From Lacinutrix mariniflava (lineage in GTDB: Bacteria > Bacteroidota > Bacteroidia > Flavobacteriales > Flavobacteriaceae): a stretch of 64,000 nt of DNA. Shown piece by piece: positions 8,679 to 18,043 of this stretch (its first letter is position 1; every line of letters starts with the position of its first letter). The translations under genes were made by a program, and so were the position numbers. Below the pieces are notes generated by a model. That model saw nothing but the letters and a program-made list of their open reading frames with translations, was not told the origin of the DNA and did no database searches. The stretch is taken from contig NZ_LIQG01000032.1 of NCBI RefSeq assembly GCF_001418015.1, positions 124,001-188,000 on the forward strand. Reading direction: 5' to 3'.

Positions 8679-11600
8679 ATGAGTTTTTTAGATTCCGTAC
8701 TAAAGCTATTTGTTGGAGACAAATCCAAACAAGATGTGCAAGCCATATCACCTTTAGTAGATAAAATTAAATCCTTTGAAGCTGCTTTAGAAGCATTATC
8801 TCACGATGAGTTAAGGGCAAAAACAGCAGAATTTAAAGCTATTATTGCTGAAACACGCAAACCTTTTAACGCCCGTAAAGATAAATTAAAAGTCGAAGCA
8901 GCTGCTACAGAAGATATAGACAGACGTGAAGACATCTATCAAGAAATTGATAAAATCGAAGACGAGTCTTACGAAGCTGTTGAAGAAACTTTAAATACTA
9001 TTTTACCTGAAGCTTTTGCCGTAGTAAAAGAAACAGCTAAACGTTTTACAAATAATACTCAAATTACAGTTACTGCTAGTGCATTTGACAGAGAGATTTC
9101 TGGAACTGGAGACTATGTAACTTTAGATGGAGACCAAGCAACTTGGGCTAACTCTTGGGATGCCGTTGGGAAACCAATTACTTGGGACATGATCCATTAC
9201 GACGTGCAACTTATTGGTGGTATTGCCATGCACCAAGGTAAAATTGCAGAAATGCAAACTGGTGAAGGTAAAACCTTAGTAGCAACCTTACCTGTTTACT
9301 TAAATGCTTTAGCCGAAAAAGGTGTGCATTTAGTAACAGTAAACGACTACTTGGCAAAACGAGATATGGCTTGGATGGCTCCAATTTTCCAATTCCATGG
9401 TATGACAATTGATTGTATCGATTACCACAAACCAAATAGTGACGGCCGTAGAAAAGCATATAATTCAGACATTACTTACGGTACAAATAACGAATTTGGT
9501 TTCGATTATCTACGTGATAATATGGCAAATTCTCCAGACGATTTAGTACAACGTCCACACCACTACGCCATTGTAGATGAGGTAGATTCTGTATTAGTAG
9601 ATGATGCTAGAACACCATTAATTATTTCGGGTCCAATACCAAAAGGTAACGAGCATGAGTTCGATGCTTTAAAACCAAAAGTTGAAGACATTGTTTCTGT
9701 ACAACGTAAACAATTAACACAAACTTTAGTTGAGGCTAAAAAGTTAATTGCAGATGGTGATACTAAAGAAGGTGGTTTTCAATTATTAAGAGTTTATAGA
9801 GGTATCCCTAAAAACAAAGCATTAATTAAGTTTTTAAGTGAAGAAGGCGTAAAACAAATTCTTCAAAAAACGGAAAACCAATACATGGCAGACAACAATC
9901 GTGAGATGCCAAAGGTTGATGAAGCTTTGTATTATGTAATTGAAGAAAAAAACAATCAGATAGAGTTAACAGATAAAGGTGTAGAATACATCTCTGGAAA
10001 AGACAATCCAGATTTCTTCGTGATGCCAGAAATTGGTATTGAAGTTTCTAAAATTGAAGCTAAAGGCCTTTCTTCTGAAGACGAGGCGAACCTAAAAGAA
10101 GATTTATTTAGAGAGTTTGGTATAAAATCTGAACGTATTCACACATTAAATCAGCTATTAAAAGCATACGCTTTATTCGAAAAAGACAACCAATATGTTG
10201 TTATGGAGAATAAAGTAATGATTGTAGATGAGCAAACTGGTCGTATTATGGATGGTCGTCGTTATAGCGATGGATTACACCAAGCGATTGAAGCAAAAGA
10301 AAATGTAACAATTGAAGATGCAACACAAACTTTTGCCACTGTAACACTTCAAAATTTCTTTAGAATGTACCGCAAACTGTCTGGTATGACAGGTACTGCT
10401 GTAACAGAAGCTGGCGAGTTATGGGAGATCTATAAATTAGATGTTGTAGAAATTCCTACAAACAGACCAATTGCAAGAAAAGATAAAGAGGATTTAGTTT
10501 ATAAAACTAAGCGCGAAAAATACAATGCAGTTATAGACGAAGTAACACGATTATCTCAAGCAGGTCGTCCTGTTTTAATTGGTACAACTAACGTTGAGAT
10601 TTCAGAGTTATTAGGAAAAATGTTAAGCATTCGTAAAATAGACCACAATGTCTTAAACGCAAAGCAACATAAAAAAGAAGCAGATATTGTAGCACAAGCT
10701 GGTAATGCAGGACAAGTAACTATTGCTACAAACATGGCAGGTCGTGGTACAGATATTAAATTAAGTGAAGAAGTAAAAGCCGCTGGTGGACTAGCCATTG
10801 TTGGTACAGAGCGTCACGATTCTCGTCGTGTCGATAGACAGTTAAGAGGTCGTGCTGGTCGTCAAGGAGATCCAGGAAGCTCTCAGTTCTATGTTTCTTT
10901 AGAAGATAATTTAATGCGATTATTTGGTAGCGAACGTATTGCCAAAATGATGGATAAAATGGGATTACAGGAAGGTGAAGTGATTCAGCATTCTATGATT
11001 TCTAAATCTATTGAACGCGCACAGAAAAAAGTAGAAGAAAATAACTTTGGTGTTCGTAAACGTTTATTAGAATATGATGATGTTATGAATGCGCAACGTG
11101 AGGTTGTTTATAAACGTCGTTTCAATGCCTTAAATGGAGAACGTCTACGTGTAGATTTAGCAAACATGATTTTCGATACGTCGGAAGGCATAGCTGAAAC
11201 TAATAAAGGAGCAAGTGATTTCAAGAATTTCGAATTCGAATTAATTCGTTACTTCTCAATGCCTTCTCCTATTACTGAAGCTGAGTTTGGAAAATTATCT
11301 GCTACAGAATTAGCAAAACGTGTTTACACTGCTGCTTTCGATCATTACAAAGCAAAAATGGAACGTAATGCAGAAGTTGCTTTTCCAGTAATTAAAGATG
11401 TTTACGAAAACCAAAGAGACAAGTACAAGCGTATTGTAGTTCCTTTTACAGATGGTGTAAAAACATTACAAGTTGTTACAGATTTAGAAAAAGCATACGA
11501 ATCTCAAGGTAAAGAACTAGTTAACGATTTTGAAAAAAATATTACACTTGCCATTATTGATGATGCTTGGAAAACGCATTTACGTAAAATGGATGAGTTA

Positions 11601-12035
11601 AAACAATCTGTTCAATTAGCTGTACACGAACAAAAAGATCCTTTATTAATTTATAAATTTGAAGCTTTTGAATTGTTCAAAACAATGATTGACCAAGTTA
11701 ATAAAGATGTTATTTCTTTCTTATTTAAAGGTGAATTGCCAAGTGAAAACCAAAGTGCAATTAGCGAAGCTAGAGAAGTAAAGAAAAAAGATAATTTACA
11801 AACTCAAAAAGACGAGATTCCTAATCTCGATGAGCGTTCTGCACAAAACAGACAAGCAGGGAATACACAACAACAAAGACAAGTTGTAGAAACTATTGTT
11901 CGCGACCAACCAAAAATTGGACGTAACGATAAAGTAACTATTAAACATGTAATGAGCGGTGAAAACAAAACCGTAAAATACAAACAAGCCGAACCTTTAG
12001 TGGCTAAAGGAGAATGGGTTATTGTTAATGAGTAA
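8679..12035 (+). CDS. secA: SecA preprotein translocase ATPase
   Basis: A protein of 1118 residues, long for SecA but normal for Bacteroidota because of insertions in the first half. It has Walker A MQTGEGKTLVA (about residue 192), VDEVDSVLVDDARTPLIISG (DEAD-like Walker B), ERIHTLNQLLKAY, and the motor motifs SGMTGTA, TNMAGRGTDI and QLRGRAGRQGD. The helical scaffold region is near residues 780-1020. The extreme C-terminus ends with a basic segment (KVTIKHVMSGENKTVKYK) and no Cys-rich zinc domain. It drives Sec-dependent export at the inner membrane. A terminator follows. Confidence 0.98.
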   Translation: MSFLDSVLKLFVGDKSKQDVQAISPLVDKIKSFEAALEALSHDELRAKTAEFKAIIAETRKPFNARKDKLKVEAAATEDIDRREDIYQEIDKIEDESYEAVEETLNTILPEAFAVVKETAKRFTNNTQITVTASAFDREISGTGDYVTLDGDQATWANSWDAVGKPITWDMIHYDVQLIGGIAMHQGKIAEMQTGEGKTLVATLPVYLNALAEKGVHLVTVNDYLAKRDMAWMAPIFQFHGMTIDCIDYHKPNSDGRRKAYNSDITYGTNNEFGFDYLRDNMANSPDDLVQRPHHYAIVDEVDSVLVDDARTPLIISGPIPKGNEHEFDALKPKVEDIVSVQRKQLTQTLVEAKKLIADGDTKEGGFQLLRVYRGIPKNKALIKFLSEEGVKQILQKTENQYMADNNREMPKVDEALYYVIEEKNNQIELTDKGVEYISGKDNPDFFVMPEIGIEVSKIEAKGLSSEDEANLKEDLFREFGIKSERIHTLNQLLKAYALFEKDNQYVVMENKVMIVDEQTGRIMDGRRYSDGLHQAIEAKENVTIEDATQTFATVTLQNFFRMYRKLSGMTGTAVTEAGELWEIYKLDVVEIPTNRPIARKDKEDLVYKTKREKYNAVIDEVTRLSQAGRPVLIGTTNVEISELLGKMLSIRKIDHNVLNAKQHKKEADIVAQAGNAGQVTIATNMAGRGTDIKLSEEVKAAGGLAIVGTERHDSRRVDRQLRGRAGRQGDPGSSQFYVSLEDNLMRLFGSERIAKMMDKMGLQEGEVIQHSMISKSIERAQKKVEENNFGVRKRLLEYDDVMNAQREVVYKRRFNALNGERLRVDLANMIFDTSEGIAETNKGASDFKNFEFELIRYFSMPSPITEAEFGKLSATELAKRVYTAAFDHYKAKMERNAEVAFPVIKDVYENQRDKYKRIVVPFTDGVKTLQVVTDLEKAYESQGKELVNDFEKNITLAIIDDAWKTHLRKMDELKQSVQLAVHEQKDPLLIYKFEAFELFKTMIDQVNKDVISFLFKGELPSENQSAISEAREVKKKDNLQTQKDEIPNLDERSAQNRQAGNTQQQRQVVETIVRDQPKIGRNDKVTIKHVMSGENKTVKYKQAEPLVAKGEWVIVNE

Positions 12036-12069
12036 CACAACTCCTGCAAAGGCAGAAATTTTAAAATTA

Positions 12070-12102
12070 AAAACCCGAAACATAAATGTTTCGGTTTTTT
12101 TG
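12070..12102 (+). terminator. Rho-independent terminator after secA
   Basis: Arms CCGAAACAT and ATGTTTCGG enclose a 2-base loop and are followed by TTTTTTT. Confidence 0.9.
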
Positions 12103-12122
12103 ATTTTAATAAGTTAGTGAAA

Positions 12123-12149
12123 TTGTCAATTATTTTATTACTAACTTTG
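12123..12149 (+). promoter_or_regulatory. Promoter of the T9SS cargo gene
   Basis: TTG at 12123-12125 and TAACTTTG at 12142-12149 (16-bp spacer, a little short) precede the ATG at 12174 and place transcription start downstream of an alternative start at 12117. Confidence 0.5.
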
Positions 12150-12173
12150 TTTTCCCAAATCAATAAACCTATT

Positions 12174-13067
12174 ATGAAAAAACATTACTTTTTTACAATT
12201 GCTTTTAGTGTGCTATTGTTAGTATCACAATTTACAAATGCACAAGGCACAGAAACCTTTGACAATGAAAATGCTGGCTCTAGCTCCTTTTCTGAAAACG
12301 GTGGATTAACATTCAATATTACTAGTTCCACAGGAGAGGATTATGATGTTTTTGAAGATGGCTTCGCTAATAGTGACACTTCTCCTGGATCATCAGACCA
12401 ATGCTCTAATTGCGGTTGGAACGGAACAGCTTCTGATCAAAAATTTGTTGATCTAACTGGTACCAACAATAATAATGGAGATGGAAATGGAAGTAGTTTT
12501 ACAATAAGTTCTGCAGACGGAACAGACGTAACAATTAAATCTCTTTATTTATTTTGCTCTACTAATGCCATAGGTGTGCACTCTGGAGACTTAACAATCA
12601 CTGGAAAAAAAGATGGAAATCCTACTCCTGTTTACGAATTCGTCTTTTCTGGAACTTATGCAAACCCAACTACTTTTACTCCTAACAATGGTTTTACATT
12701 TATAGATATGGCTTCAACAGATAGCGTAGACCATAGTAATACAAATGTAGATGAAATTACATTTACGTCTTCTGGGAATTTAGACTATATGGCATTAGAC
12801 ACTTTTACTTGGGGAGCATCAACTCTTTCTAATAATGACTTTAAAATAGCTAATAAACCTAGTCTTTTTCCTAACCCAGCTAAAGAAACAATAACAATCT
12901 CTAATTTAGAAACTCCTACTAGCTACTCAATAATTAATATTTTAGGTAAAACCATATCTACTGGTAACATAAACAATAACGGTACTATTAATATATCAAA
13001 ACTATCAAATGGTGTTTATTTTATAAAATTAAAAACAAACGAAGTGATTCGTTTTATAAAACAATAA
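12174..13067 (+). CDS. Secreted protein with T9SS type A sorting domain
   Basis: The start at 12174 gives a clean Sec signal peptide, MKKHYFFTIAFSVLLLVSQF, cleaved near NAQG. The middle of the 297-residue protein is a Gly/Ser/Asn-rich beta-type domain with CSNCGWNG (two Cys) and no family I recognise. The C-terminus (LFPNPAKETITISN ... NGVYFIKLKTNEVIRFIKQ) is a classic Por secretion-system sorting domain. The protein should be exported through Sec and then T9SS to the cell surface or medium. It lies between two terminators, so it is monocistronic. Confidence 0.85.
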   Translation: MKKHYFFTIAFSVLLLVSQFTNAQGTETFDNENAGSSSFSENGGLTFNITSSTGEDYDVFEDGFANSDTSPGSSDQCSNCGWNGTASDQKFVDLTGTNNNNGDGNGSSFTISSADGTDVTIKSLYLFCSTNAIGVHSGDLTITGKKDGNPTPVYEFVFSGTYANPTTFTPNNGFTFIDMASTDSVDHSNTNVDEITFTSSGNLDYMALDTFTWGASTLSNNDFKIANKPSLFPNPAKETITISNLETPTSYSIINILGKTISTGNINNNGTINISKLSNGVYFIKLKTNEVIRFIKQ

Positions 13068-13089
13068 ATAATTTTATTTTTAAAAATAA

Positions 13090-13123
13090 AAAATCTCAAT
13101 TAAATAAATTGAGATTTTTTTTT
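13090..13123 (+). terminator. Terminator after the T9SS cargo gene
   Basis: Arms AAATCTCAATT and AATTGAGATTT with a 5-base loop (AAATA) and a long T-run. Confidence 0.9.
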
Positions 13124-13223
13124 AACATTCCGTTAAAAAGTTGATGCACAAATAGCTCCTCTCCTATTTATGAAGTATTCATTTTTATTTCGTAATTTTA
13201 TTAAATCAACTAACTAAAAAAAC

Positions 13224-13631
13224 ATGATTAGAAACATACTCGCAACTATAGTTGGCTTTATAACTGCAGGAATAGTAGTCTATATATTTGAAACCTTAAT
13301 TGGCCACAGTCTATTCCCATTGCCAGATGGTGCAAAACCTGAAGATATGGAATGGATTAAAAACAATATGACCAAATTACCAACAGGAGCAAAAATATGT
13401 GTTGTAGTTGGGCACTTTATGGGTATTATTAGTGGTATGTTTATAGCTGGATTTATTTCTAAAACAAGTATGATTCCTGCTTACATTGTAGCTGTTATTA
13501 TGATCTTAGCTACTGCATTTGTAACCTTTCTATTACCAAAAGAAACATGGTTTATTATTGCTGAAGTTATTGGTGTAATTACTAGTTTTTATTTTGGAAA
13601 AACATTGGCACAACGTAATGTTTTTAATTAA
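13224..13631 (+). CDS. Small four-helix membrane protein, unknown function
   Basis: A protein of 135 residues with hydrophobic segments near 4-27, 57-80, 84-105 and 107-127. The loop between the first two (FPLPDGAKPEDMEWIKNNMTKLPTGAK) is polar and probably periplasmic. I do not recognise a named family, although proteins with this layout are common in Bacteroidota. The next gene, an MFS transporter, starts 57 bp later and may be cotranscribed. Confidence 0.65.
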   Translation: MIRNILATIVGFITAGIVVYIFETLIGHSLFPLPDGAKPEDMEWIKNNMTKLPTGAKICVVVGHFMGIISGMFIAGFISKTSMIPAYIVAVIMILATAFVTFLLPKETWFIIAEVIGVITSFYFGKTLAQRNVFN

Positions 13632-13688
13632 TGTTAGACAAAAATATATAGTTATAAATATAGTATCTAATTGCGTAGCAACTTATAA

Positions 13689-14876
13689 TTGAAACATTCT
13701 AAATTAATATTACCCATAATTGTAATCTCTCAGTTTTGTTGTACATCACTCTGGTTTGCCGGAAACGGAGTAATAAACGATCTCATAGTAAACTTCAATC
13801 TTAAAGCGACAGCTTTAGGACATTTAACTTCTGCTGTACAATTTGGTTTTATTATTGGTACACTCCTATTTGCTATATTAACCATTGCAGATCGCTTTTC
13901 ACCTTCCAAAGTCTTCTTTATAAGTGCGCTACTTGGTTCTTTATTTAATTTAGGTGTAATATATGAAGGCAACACATTAACAAGCTTACTTATACTGCGC
14001 TTTCTAACTGGTTTTTTTCTAGCAGGCATTTATCCTGTAGGTATGAAGATAGCTGCCGATTATTACGAAAAAGGACTTGGCAAATCGCTCAGTTTTTTAG
14101 TTGGCGCCTTGGTTTTAGGCACAGCTTTACCACATTTATTAAAAGAAATAACAAATACATATCCTTGGGAATCTGTATTAATTACAACATCTACACTTGC
14201 TTTACTTGGCGGTTTATTAATGATAGCCCGAGTTCCAAATGGTCCATATCGTAAAGTGAGCCAGAAAACAGACTTATTAGCCTTTTTTAGCATTTTTAAA
14301 AACAGAACATTTAGAGCTTCAGCCTTTGGTTATTTTGGGCACATGTGGGAACTGTATACTTTTTGGGCATTTGTTCCTTTTATGTTAAAAAAATATAGCG
14401 AATTTAATACTTCAGTAGTATTTAATATTCCCATGCTATCATTTGTTATAATTGGAATAGGAGGATTAGCTTGCGTAATAAGTGGTTTTATCTCTATAAG
14501 AATAGGCGTAAAAAAAACAGCGTTTATAGCTTTACTTTTATCAGGTATATGCTGCTTAGTATCTCCCATAGTTTTTACAACACAATATGAAACCCTATTT
14601 ATTGCTTTTCTTATTTTTTGGGGCATGGTTGTTATTGCAGATTCTCCACTATTATCTACATTAGTAGTAAAAAATGTGCCAGCAGAAATAAAAGGCACAG
14701 CACTTACTATTGTAAATTGTTTAGGGTTTTTAATTACAATAATAAGTATTCAATTTATTACTGTACTCACCGAATTTACAGACTCCAATAGTATTTTTTT
14801 AATTTTAGCAATAGGACCACTTTTCGCTTTGGTTTCATTGAGAAAAAAAAGCAAAACCGTCTTTTCACAATCTTAA
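13689..14876 (+). CDS. MFS transporter
   Basis: A protein of 395 residues with about twelve hydrophobic segments. The first is LILPIIVISQFCCTSLWFAG and the RFSPSKVF loop lies between helices 2 and 3, with a second-half counterpart near ISIRIGVKKT. It belongs to the major facilitator superfamily; the substrate is not predictable, though the layout resembles small-solute or drug exporters. The start is TTG at 13689, and I see no ATG nearby that keeps helix 1 intact. Confidence 0.85.
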   Translation: MKHSKLILPIIVISQFCCTSLWFAGNGVINDLIVNFNLKATALGHLTSAVQFGFIIGTLLFAILTIADRFSPSKVFFISALLGSLFNLGVIYEGNTLTSLLILRFLTGFFLAGIYPVGMKIAADYYEKGLGKSLSFLVGALVLGTALPHLLKEITNTYPWESVLITTSTLALLGGLLMIARVPNGPYRKVSQKTDLLAFFSIFKNRTFRASAFGYFGHMWELYTFWAFVPFMLKKYSEFNTSVVFNIPMLSFVIIGIGGLACVISGFISIRIGVKKTAFIALLLSGICCLVSPIVFTTQYETLFIAFLIFWGMVVIADSPLLSTLVVKNVPAEIKGTALTIVNCLGFLITIISIQFITVLTEFTDSNSIFLILAIGPLFALVSLRKKSKTVFSQS

Positions 14877-14972
14877 CAATGGGTAATATTAGTTTAAAAA
14901 AATTAACTTAGCACATAATAGTACTCATAATAAGTCTTTTAAAAGTAAGTACATTTAATTAATCTAACCCTA

Positions 14973-16838
14973 ATGGACAAGAGATTAAACCCTCAAACTA
15001 CTGCTATAATAGCAATAAATAGTGATGAGATTATATACCAATTTAACGCAGGAGCAGAAACCCTATTAGGCTACTCTGCTTCTGATATGATTGGCTTAAA
15101 GAAAACTAATTTCTTTTTAGTTGAAGAAGAGTATCAAAATTTCAAAAAAGATATTGCTTCTCGATATAGTATTAAAGATTCAAATTTTGATCCTTATCAA
15201 GTTTTAGCTAAAAATAATGATTATGATTCTCGTGAATGGACTGTTGAAAGAAAAGATGGCTCTACATTTATTGCACACTCTACATTAATACCCTTAAAAA
15301 CGGATAGTGGAGAATCCGTTGGATTTATGCGAATATTAAAAAACGTAACTGATCAAAAGCAAATTGAATCGGAGCTATTGCGAAAAAATCAAGTTTTAAA
15401 TACCGCTGAAAAAATAACCATGACAGGTAATTGGCAATGGGATACTGTGATTAATAAAGTAGAATGGTCCAGTAACCTATTTAATATTTTTGAAGTAGAC
15501 CCAAATGAAAGTTTAAACTTTGAGACTTATTTTAGTTTTGTTCACCCGGAGGACAAAGAAATTGTTAGCATATCTTTTGAAAAATCTATAAACGATAAGA
15601 AATTTTACGATCTGTTGCATCGTATTAAATCTACAAGTGGTAAAACAAAAACAATTCAACTTCTTGGAGAGGTTATTACAGATAACAAAGGCCATGTTAT
15701 TGAAATTATAGGAACCTGTCAAGACGTAACTGAGCAGCGTATGGCAGAAATTAAGTTTAAAGGACTTTTAGAATCTGCTCCAGATGCTATGGTAATAGTT
15801 AATGATAAAGGTAAAATACAGTTAATTAATAAGCAGGCGGAGAAATTGTTTGGCTACCAATCTGAAGAATTAATAAATAAACCAGTAGAATTACTAATTC
15901 CAAAAAGATATAAAGATAAACACACCTCCCATCGTGATCTATTTTTCAACATACCAAAAACAAGAAAAATGGGACAAGGAAGAGAACTTTATGGTATTAA
16001 TAAACAAGGTCTAGAAATACCTATTCAAATAAGCTTAAGCCCTCTTAAAACAGAAGAAGGTTTACTTGTTTCTGCAGCAATAAGAGATATCACATTTCAA
16101 AAAAAAGCAGAAAAGAAAATATTAGAAGCCAATGACAGCTTAGAAGTATTGGCAAAAAAACTTACTACGCAAAACATACAATTAGCCGATTTTGCACACA
16201 TAACTTCACATAATTTACGTGCTCCTGTTAGTAATCTAAATTCTTTATTAGATTTTTATAAAACAGCAGAATCAGAAGGTGAAAGAACTATTTTATTCGA
16301 AAAATTTGAAATTGTTATAAATCACCTTACAGAAACTTTAAACACATTAATTGAAGCATTAAAGACAAAAGACGACAGTGATATCGAAATAGAAATGCTT
16401 ACATTTAATGAAGTCTTAAATAAAACAAAAGAAATTCTTTCTGGTCAAATTTTAAAAACTGACACAAAAATAACTAGTGATTTTACAACAAATCCAAATA
16501 TTAAATATAATAGAGTTTATTTAGAAAGTATTTTTCTTAATTTAGTAGGCAACGCTATTAAATATAAATCTGAAGATAGGTCACCAGAAATTTTTATTTC
16601 TTCTGCGTTAGAAGATGGTATTCAAAATCTCAAGTTTAAAGATAATGGTCTAGGCATTAACCTAGAAAGGCATGGACATAAAATCTTTGGATTAAACAAA
16701 GTGTTTCATAGACACCCAGACGCCAAAGGCGTAGGTTTATTTATGACAAAAGTACAAGTCGAATCTATGGGAGGAAAAATATCTGTAGAAAGCGACGTTA
16801 ATGTAGGTTCAACTTTTAAAATTAATTTCAATGAATAA
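14973..16838 (+). CDS. PAS-domain sensor histidine kinase
   Basis: A protein of 621 residues without clear membrane segments, so probably a cytosolic sensor. Three PAS regions are visible: about 8-125 (ending FMRILKNVTDQKQIE), 140-250 (ending IIGTCQDVTEQRMAE) and 260-385 (SAPDAMVIVNDKGKIQLIN). The dimerisation H-box is FAHITSHNLRAPVSNL (about 407-422). The ATPase domain has NLVGNAIKYKSED (N box, about 525), FKDNGLGIN (G1) and GVGLFMTK (G2). Its reading frame overlaps the response-regulator gene, so the two should form a two-component pair. Confidence 0.95.
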   Translation: MDKRLNPQTTAIIAINSDEIIYQFNAGAETLLGYSASDMIGLKKTNFFLVEEEYQNFKKDIASRYSIKDSNFDPYQVLAKNNDYDSREWTVERKDGSTFIAHSTLIPLKTDSGESVGFMRILKNVTDQKQIESELLRKNQVLNTAEKITMTGNWQWDTVINKVEWSSNLFNIFEVDPNESLNFETYFSFVHPEDKEIVSISFEKSINDKKFYDLLHRIKSTSGKTKTIQLLGEVITDNKGHVIEIIGTCQDVTEQRMAEIKFKGLLESAPDAMVIVNDKGKIQLINKQAEKLFGYQSEELINKPVELLIPKRYKDKHTSHRDLFFNIPKTRKMGQGRELYGINKQGLEIPIQISLSPLKTEEGLLVSAAIRDITFQKKAEKKILEANDSLEVLAKKLTTQNIQLADFAHITSHNLRAPVSNLNSLLDFYKTAESEGERTILFEKFEIVINHLTETLNTLIEALKTKDDSDIEIEMLTFNEVLNKTKEILSGQILKTDTKITSDFTTNPNIKYNRVYLESIFLNLVGNAIKYKSEDRSPEIFISSALEDGIQNLKFKDNGLGINLERHGHKIFGLNKVFHRHPDAKGVGLFMTKVQVESMGGKISVESDVNVGSTFKINFNE

Positions 16839-17250
16839 AGTAATGACTAAAAATTTTAATTTTTGTATTGTTGATGATGATGATATTTATCAATTCACTA
16901 TGAAAAAAACTATAGAATCTCTTAATCTAGCAAAAAGCATCATTGCTTTTTCAGATGGTGAAGAGGCTTTAAATTTCATGATTGAAAATCTTAATAAAGA
17001 TGACGAACTTCCTGATATTATTTTGCTTGATATAAACATGCCTATAATGGATGGGTTTCAGTTTATGGAAGAGTATATTAAGATTAAACCCAACTTAGGA
17101 AAAAAAATAACGATATATATGGTGTCGTCTTCTGTTGATATAGCAGATATTGAAAGAGCAAAAAGAATAAGTGATATTTCAGATTATATCATTAAACCTA
17201 TTAAAAAAGGGAAATTACAATCTATTATTTCAAAATTACTTAGTGAGTAA
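16831..17250 (+). CDS. Single-domain response regulator
   Basis: A receiver domain of 139 residues with no output domain. The acidic pocket is VDDDD (15-18), the phospho-acceptor Asp is in LLDINMPIMDG (D67), and the conserved Lys is in DYIIKPIKKG. The ATG at 16831 overlaps the kinase stop by 8 bases; ATG 16843, just after the stop, is an alternative that removes four residues. It receives phosphate from the kinase encoded upstream and must act through protein contacts. Confidence 0.93.
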   Translation: MNKVMTKNFNFCIVDDDDIYQFTMKKTIESLNLAKSIIAFSDGEEALNFMIENLNKDDELPDIILLDINMPIMDGFQFMEEYIKIKPNLGKKITIYMVSSSVDIADIERAKRISDISDYIIKPIKKGKLQSIISKLLSE

Positions 17251-17306
17251 AAGATAACAACTATTAAGCAATACAACTTACCAATAATTAGAAACGTAAA
17301 TAAAGT

Positions 17307-18023
17307 TTACAATCCCAAAATAACTTCAGGATTAACAGTGTTTTTCTTATAAAATTCTAAATCTGTTATAGAACACACTCCTGGATAGTCACCAAAATTA
17401 TCTTGCAAGTCTTCAATAATTTGAAAATGTAAATGTGGTGCATAATCACCGTTTACCTCAGCTGCACCTAAATAAGCAATTGTTTCGCCTTGCTTTACCT
17501 TATCTCCCAATTTTAAGCGCTTCAAAGATTCGCGAGACAAATGTCCGTAAAGTGTATAAAACACAAAACTATCTAGCTCATGTTTTAAGATTACTGTTGG
17601 TCCATAATCGCCATAATTAGTATTATCCTTAAAACTATGTATTTCGCCATTAAAAGCTGCTAAAACCGATGTTCCTGCTGCTATCCATAAATCTAAACCA
17701 ATATGAATGTTACGTTCGGTTTCAGGATTTGGGTTATTAAAATAATCGCTACGATTATAAATACCACGTTTTTCAAGGTAACCACCAAAAGCTACTTTTT
17801 TGTTTCTTTTATTAAGGTAATTGGTAATATAGGTGTCCCAATCTTTAGAAGATGAAATATCGAAGTTTTGTAAGTCTGTATTAGCTTCAGATAAATCGAT
17901 TGGTGTGTAGTCACTTTTAGAAATAGAAGCATCGATTACACATATATTTTGTGTACCGAAAGCTGTCAAGCGTGTTTTAAAATCTTTTGAATTCATATTT
18001 AATACGTAAAAACGATCATTCAT
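17307..18023 (-). CDS. M23-family (LytM-like) metallopeptidase
   Basis: A protein of 238 residues. The zinc-binding pattern is visible as HIGLDLWIAAGT (H...D), LYGHLSRES and PHLHFQI (HxH), typical of M23 endopeptidases that cut peptidoglycan cross-links. No signal peptide is evident at the chosen start, so it may be cytosolic or use another start. It begins 20 bp after the adhesin-like gene stop and is probably the last gene of the sigma-factor operon. Confidence 0.88.
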   Translation of the reverse strand: MNDRFYVLNMNSKDFKTRLTAFGTQNICVIDASISKSDYTPIDLSEANTDLQNFDISSSKDWDTYITNYLNKRNKKVAFGGYLEKRGIYNRSDYFNNPNPETERNIHIGLDLWIAAGTSVLAAFNGEIHSFKDNTNYGDYGPTVILKHELDSFVFYTLYGHLSRESLKRLKLGDKVKQGETIAYLGAAEVNGDYAPHLHFQIIEDLQDNFGDYPGVCSITDLEFYKKNTVNPEVILGL

Positions 18024-18043
18024 ATTGAACTCAAAAATAAAAT

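Noticed and set aside
11804-12163. Antisense gene over the secA 3' end
   Set aside because: The frame is a by-product of secA codon use; no promoter, start context or recognisable protein features.
12117-12173. Upstream start (12117) for the T9SS cargo protein
   Set aside because: It lies before the TAACTTTG -7 element; the ATG at 12174 gives a clean signal peptide.
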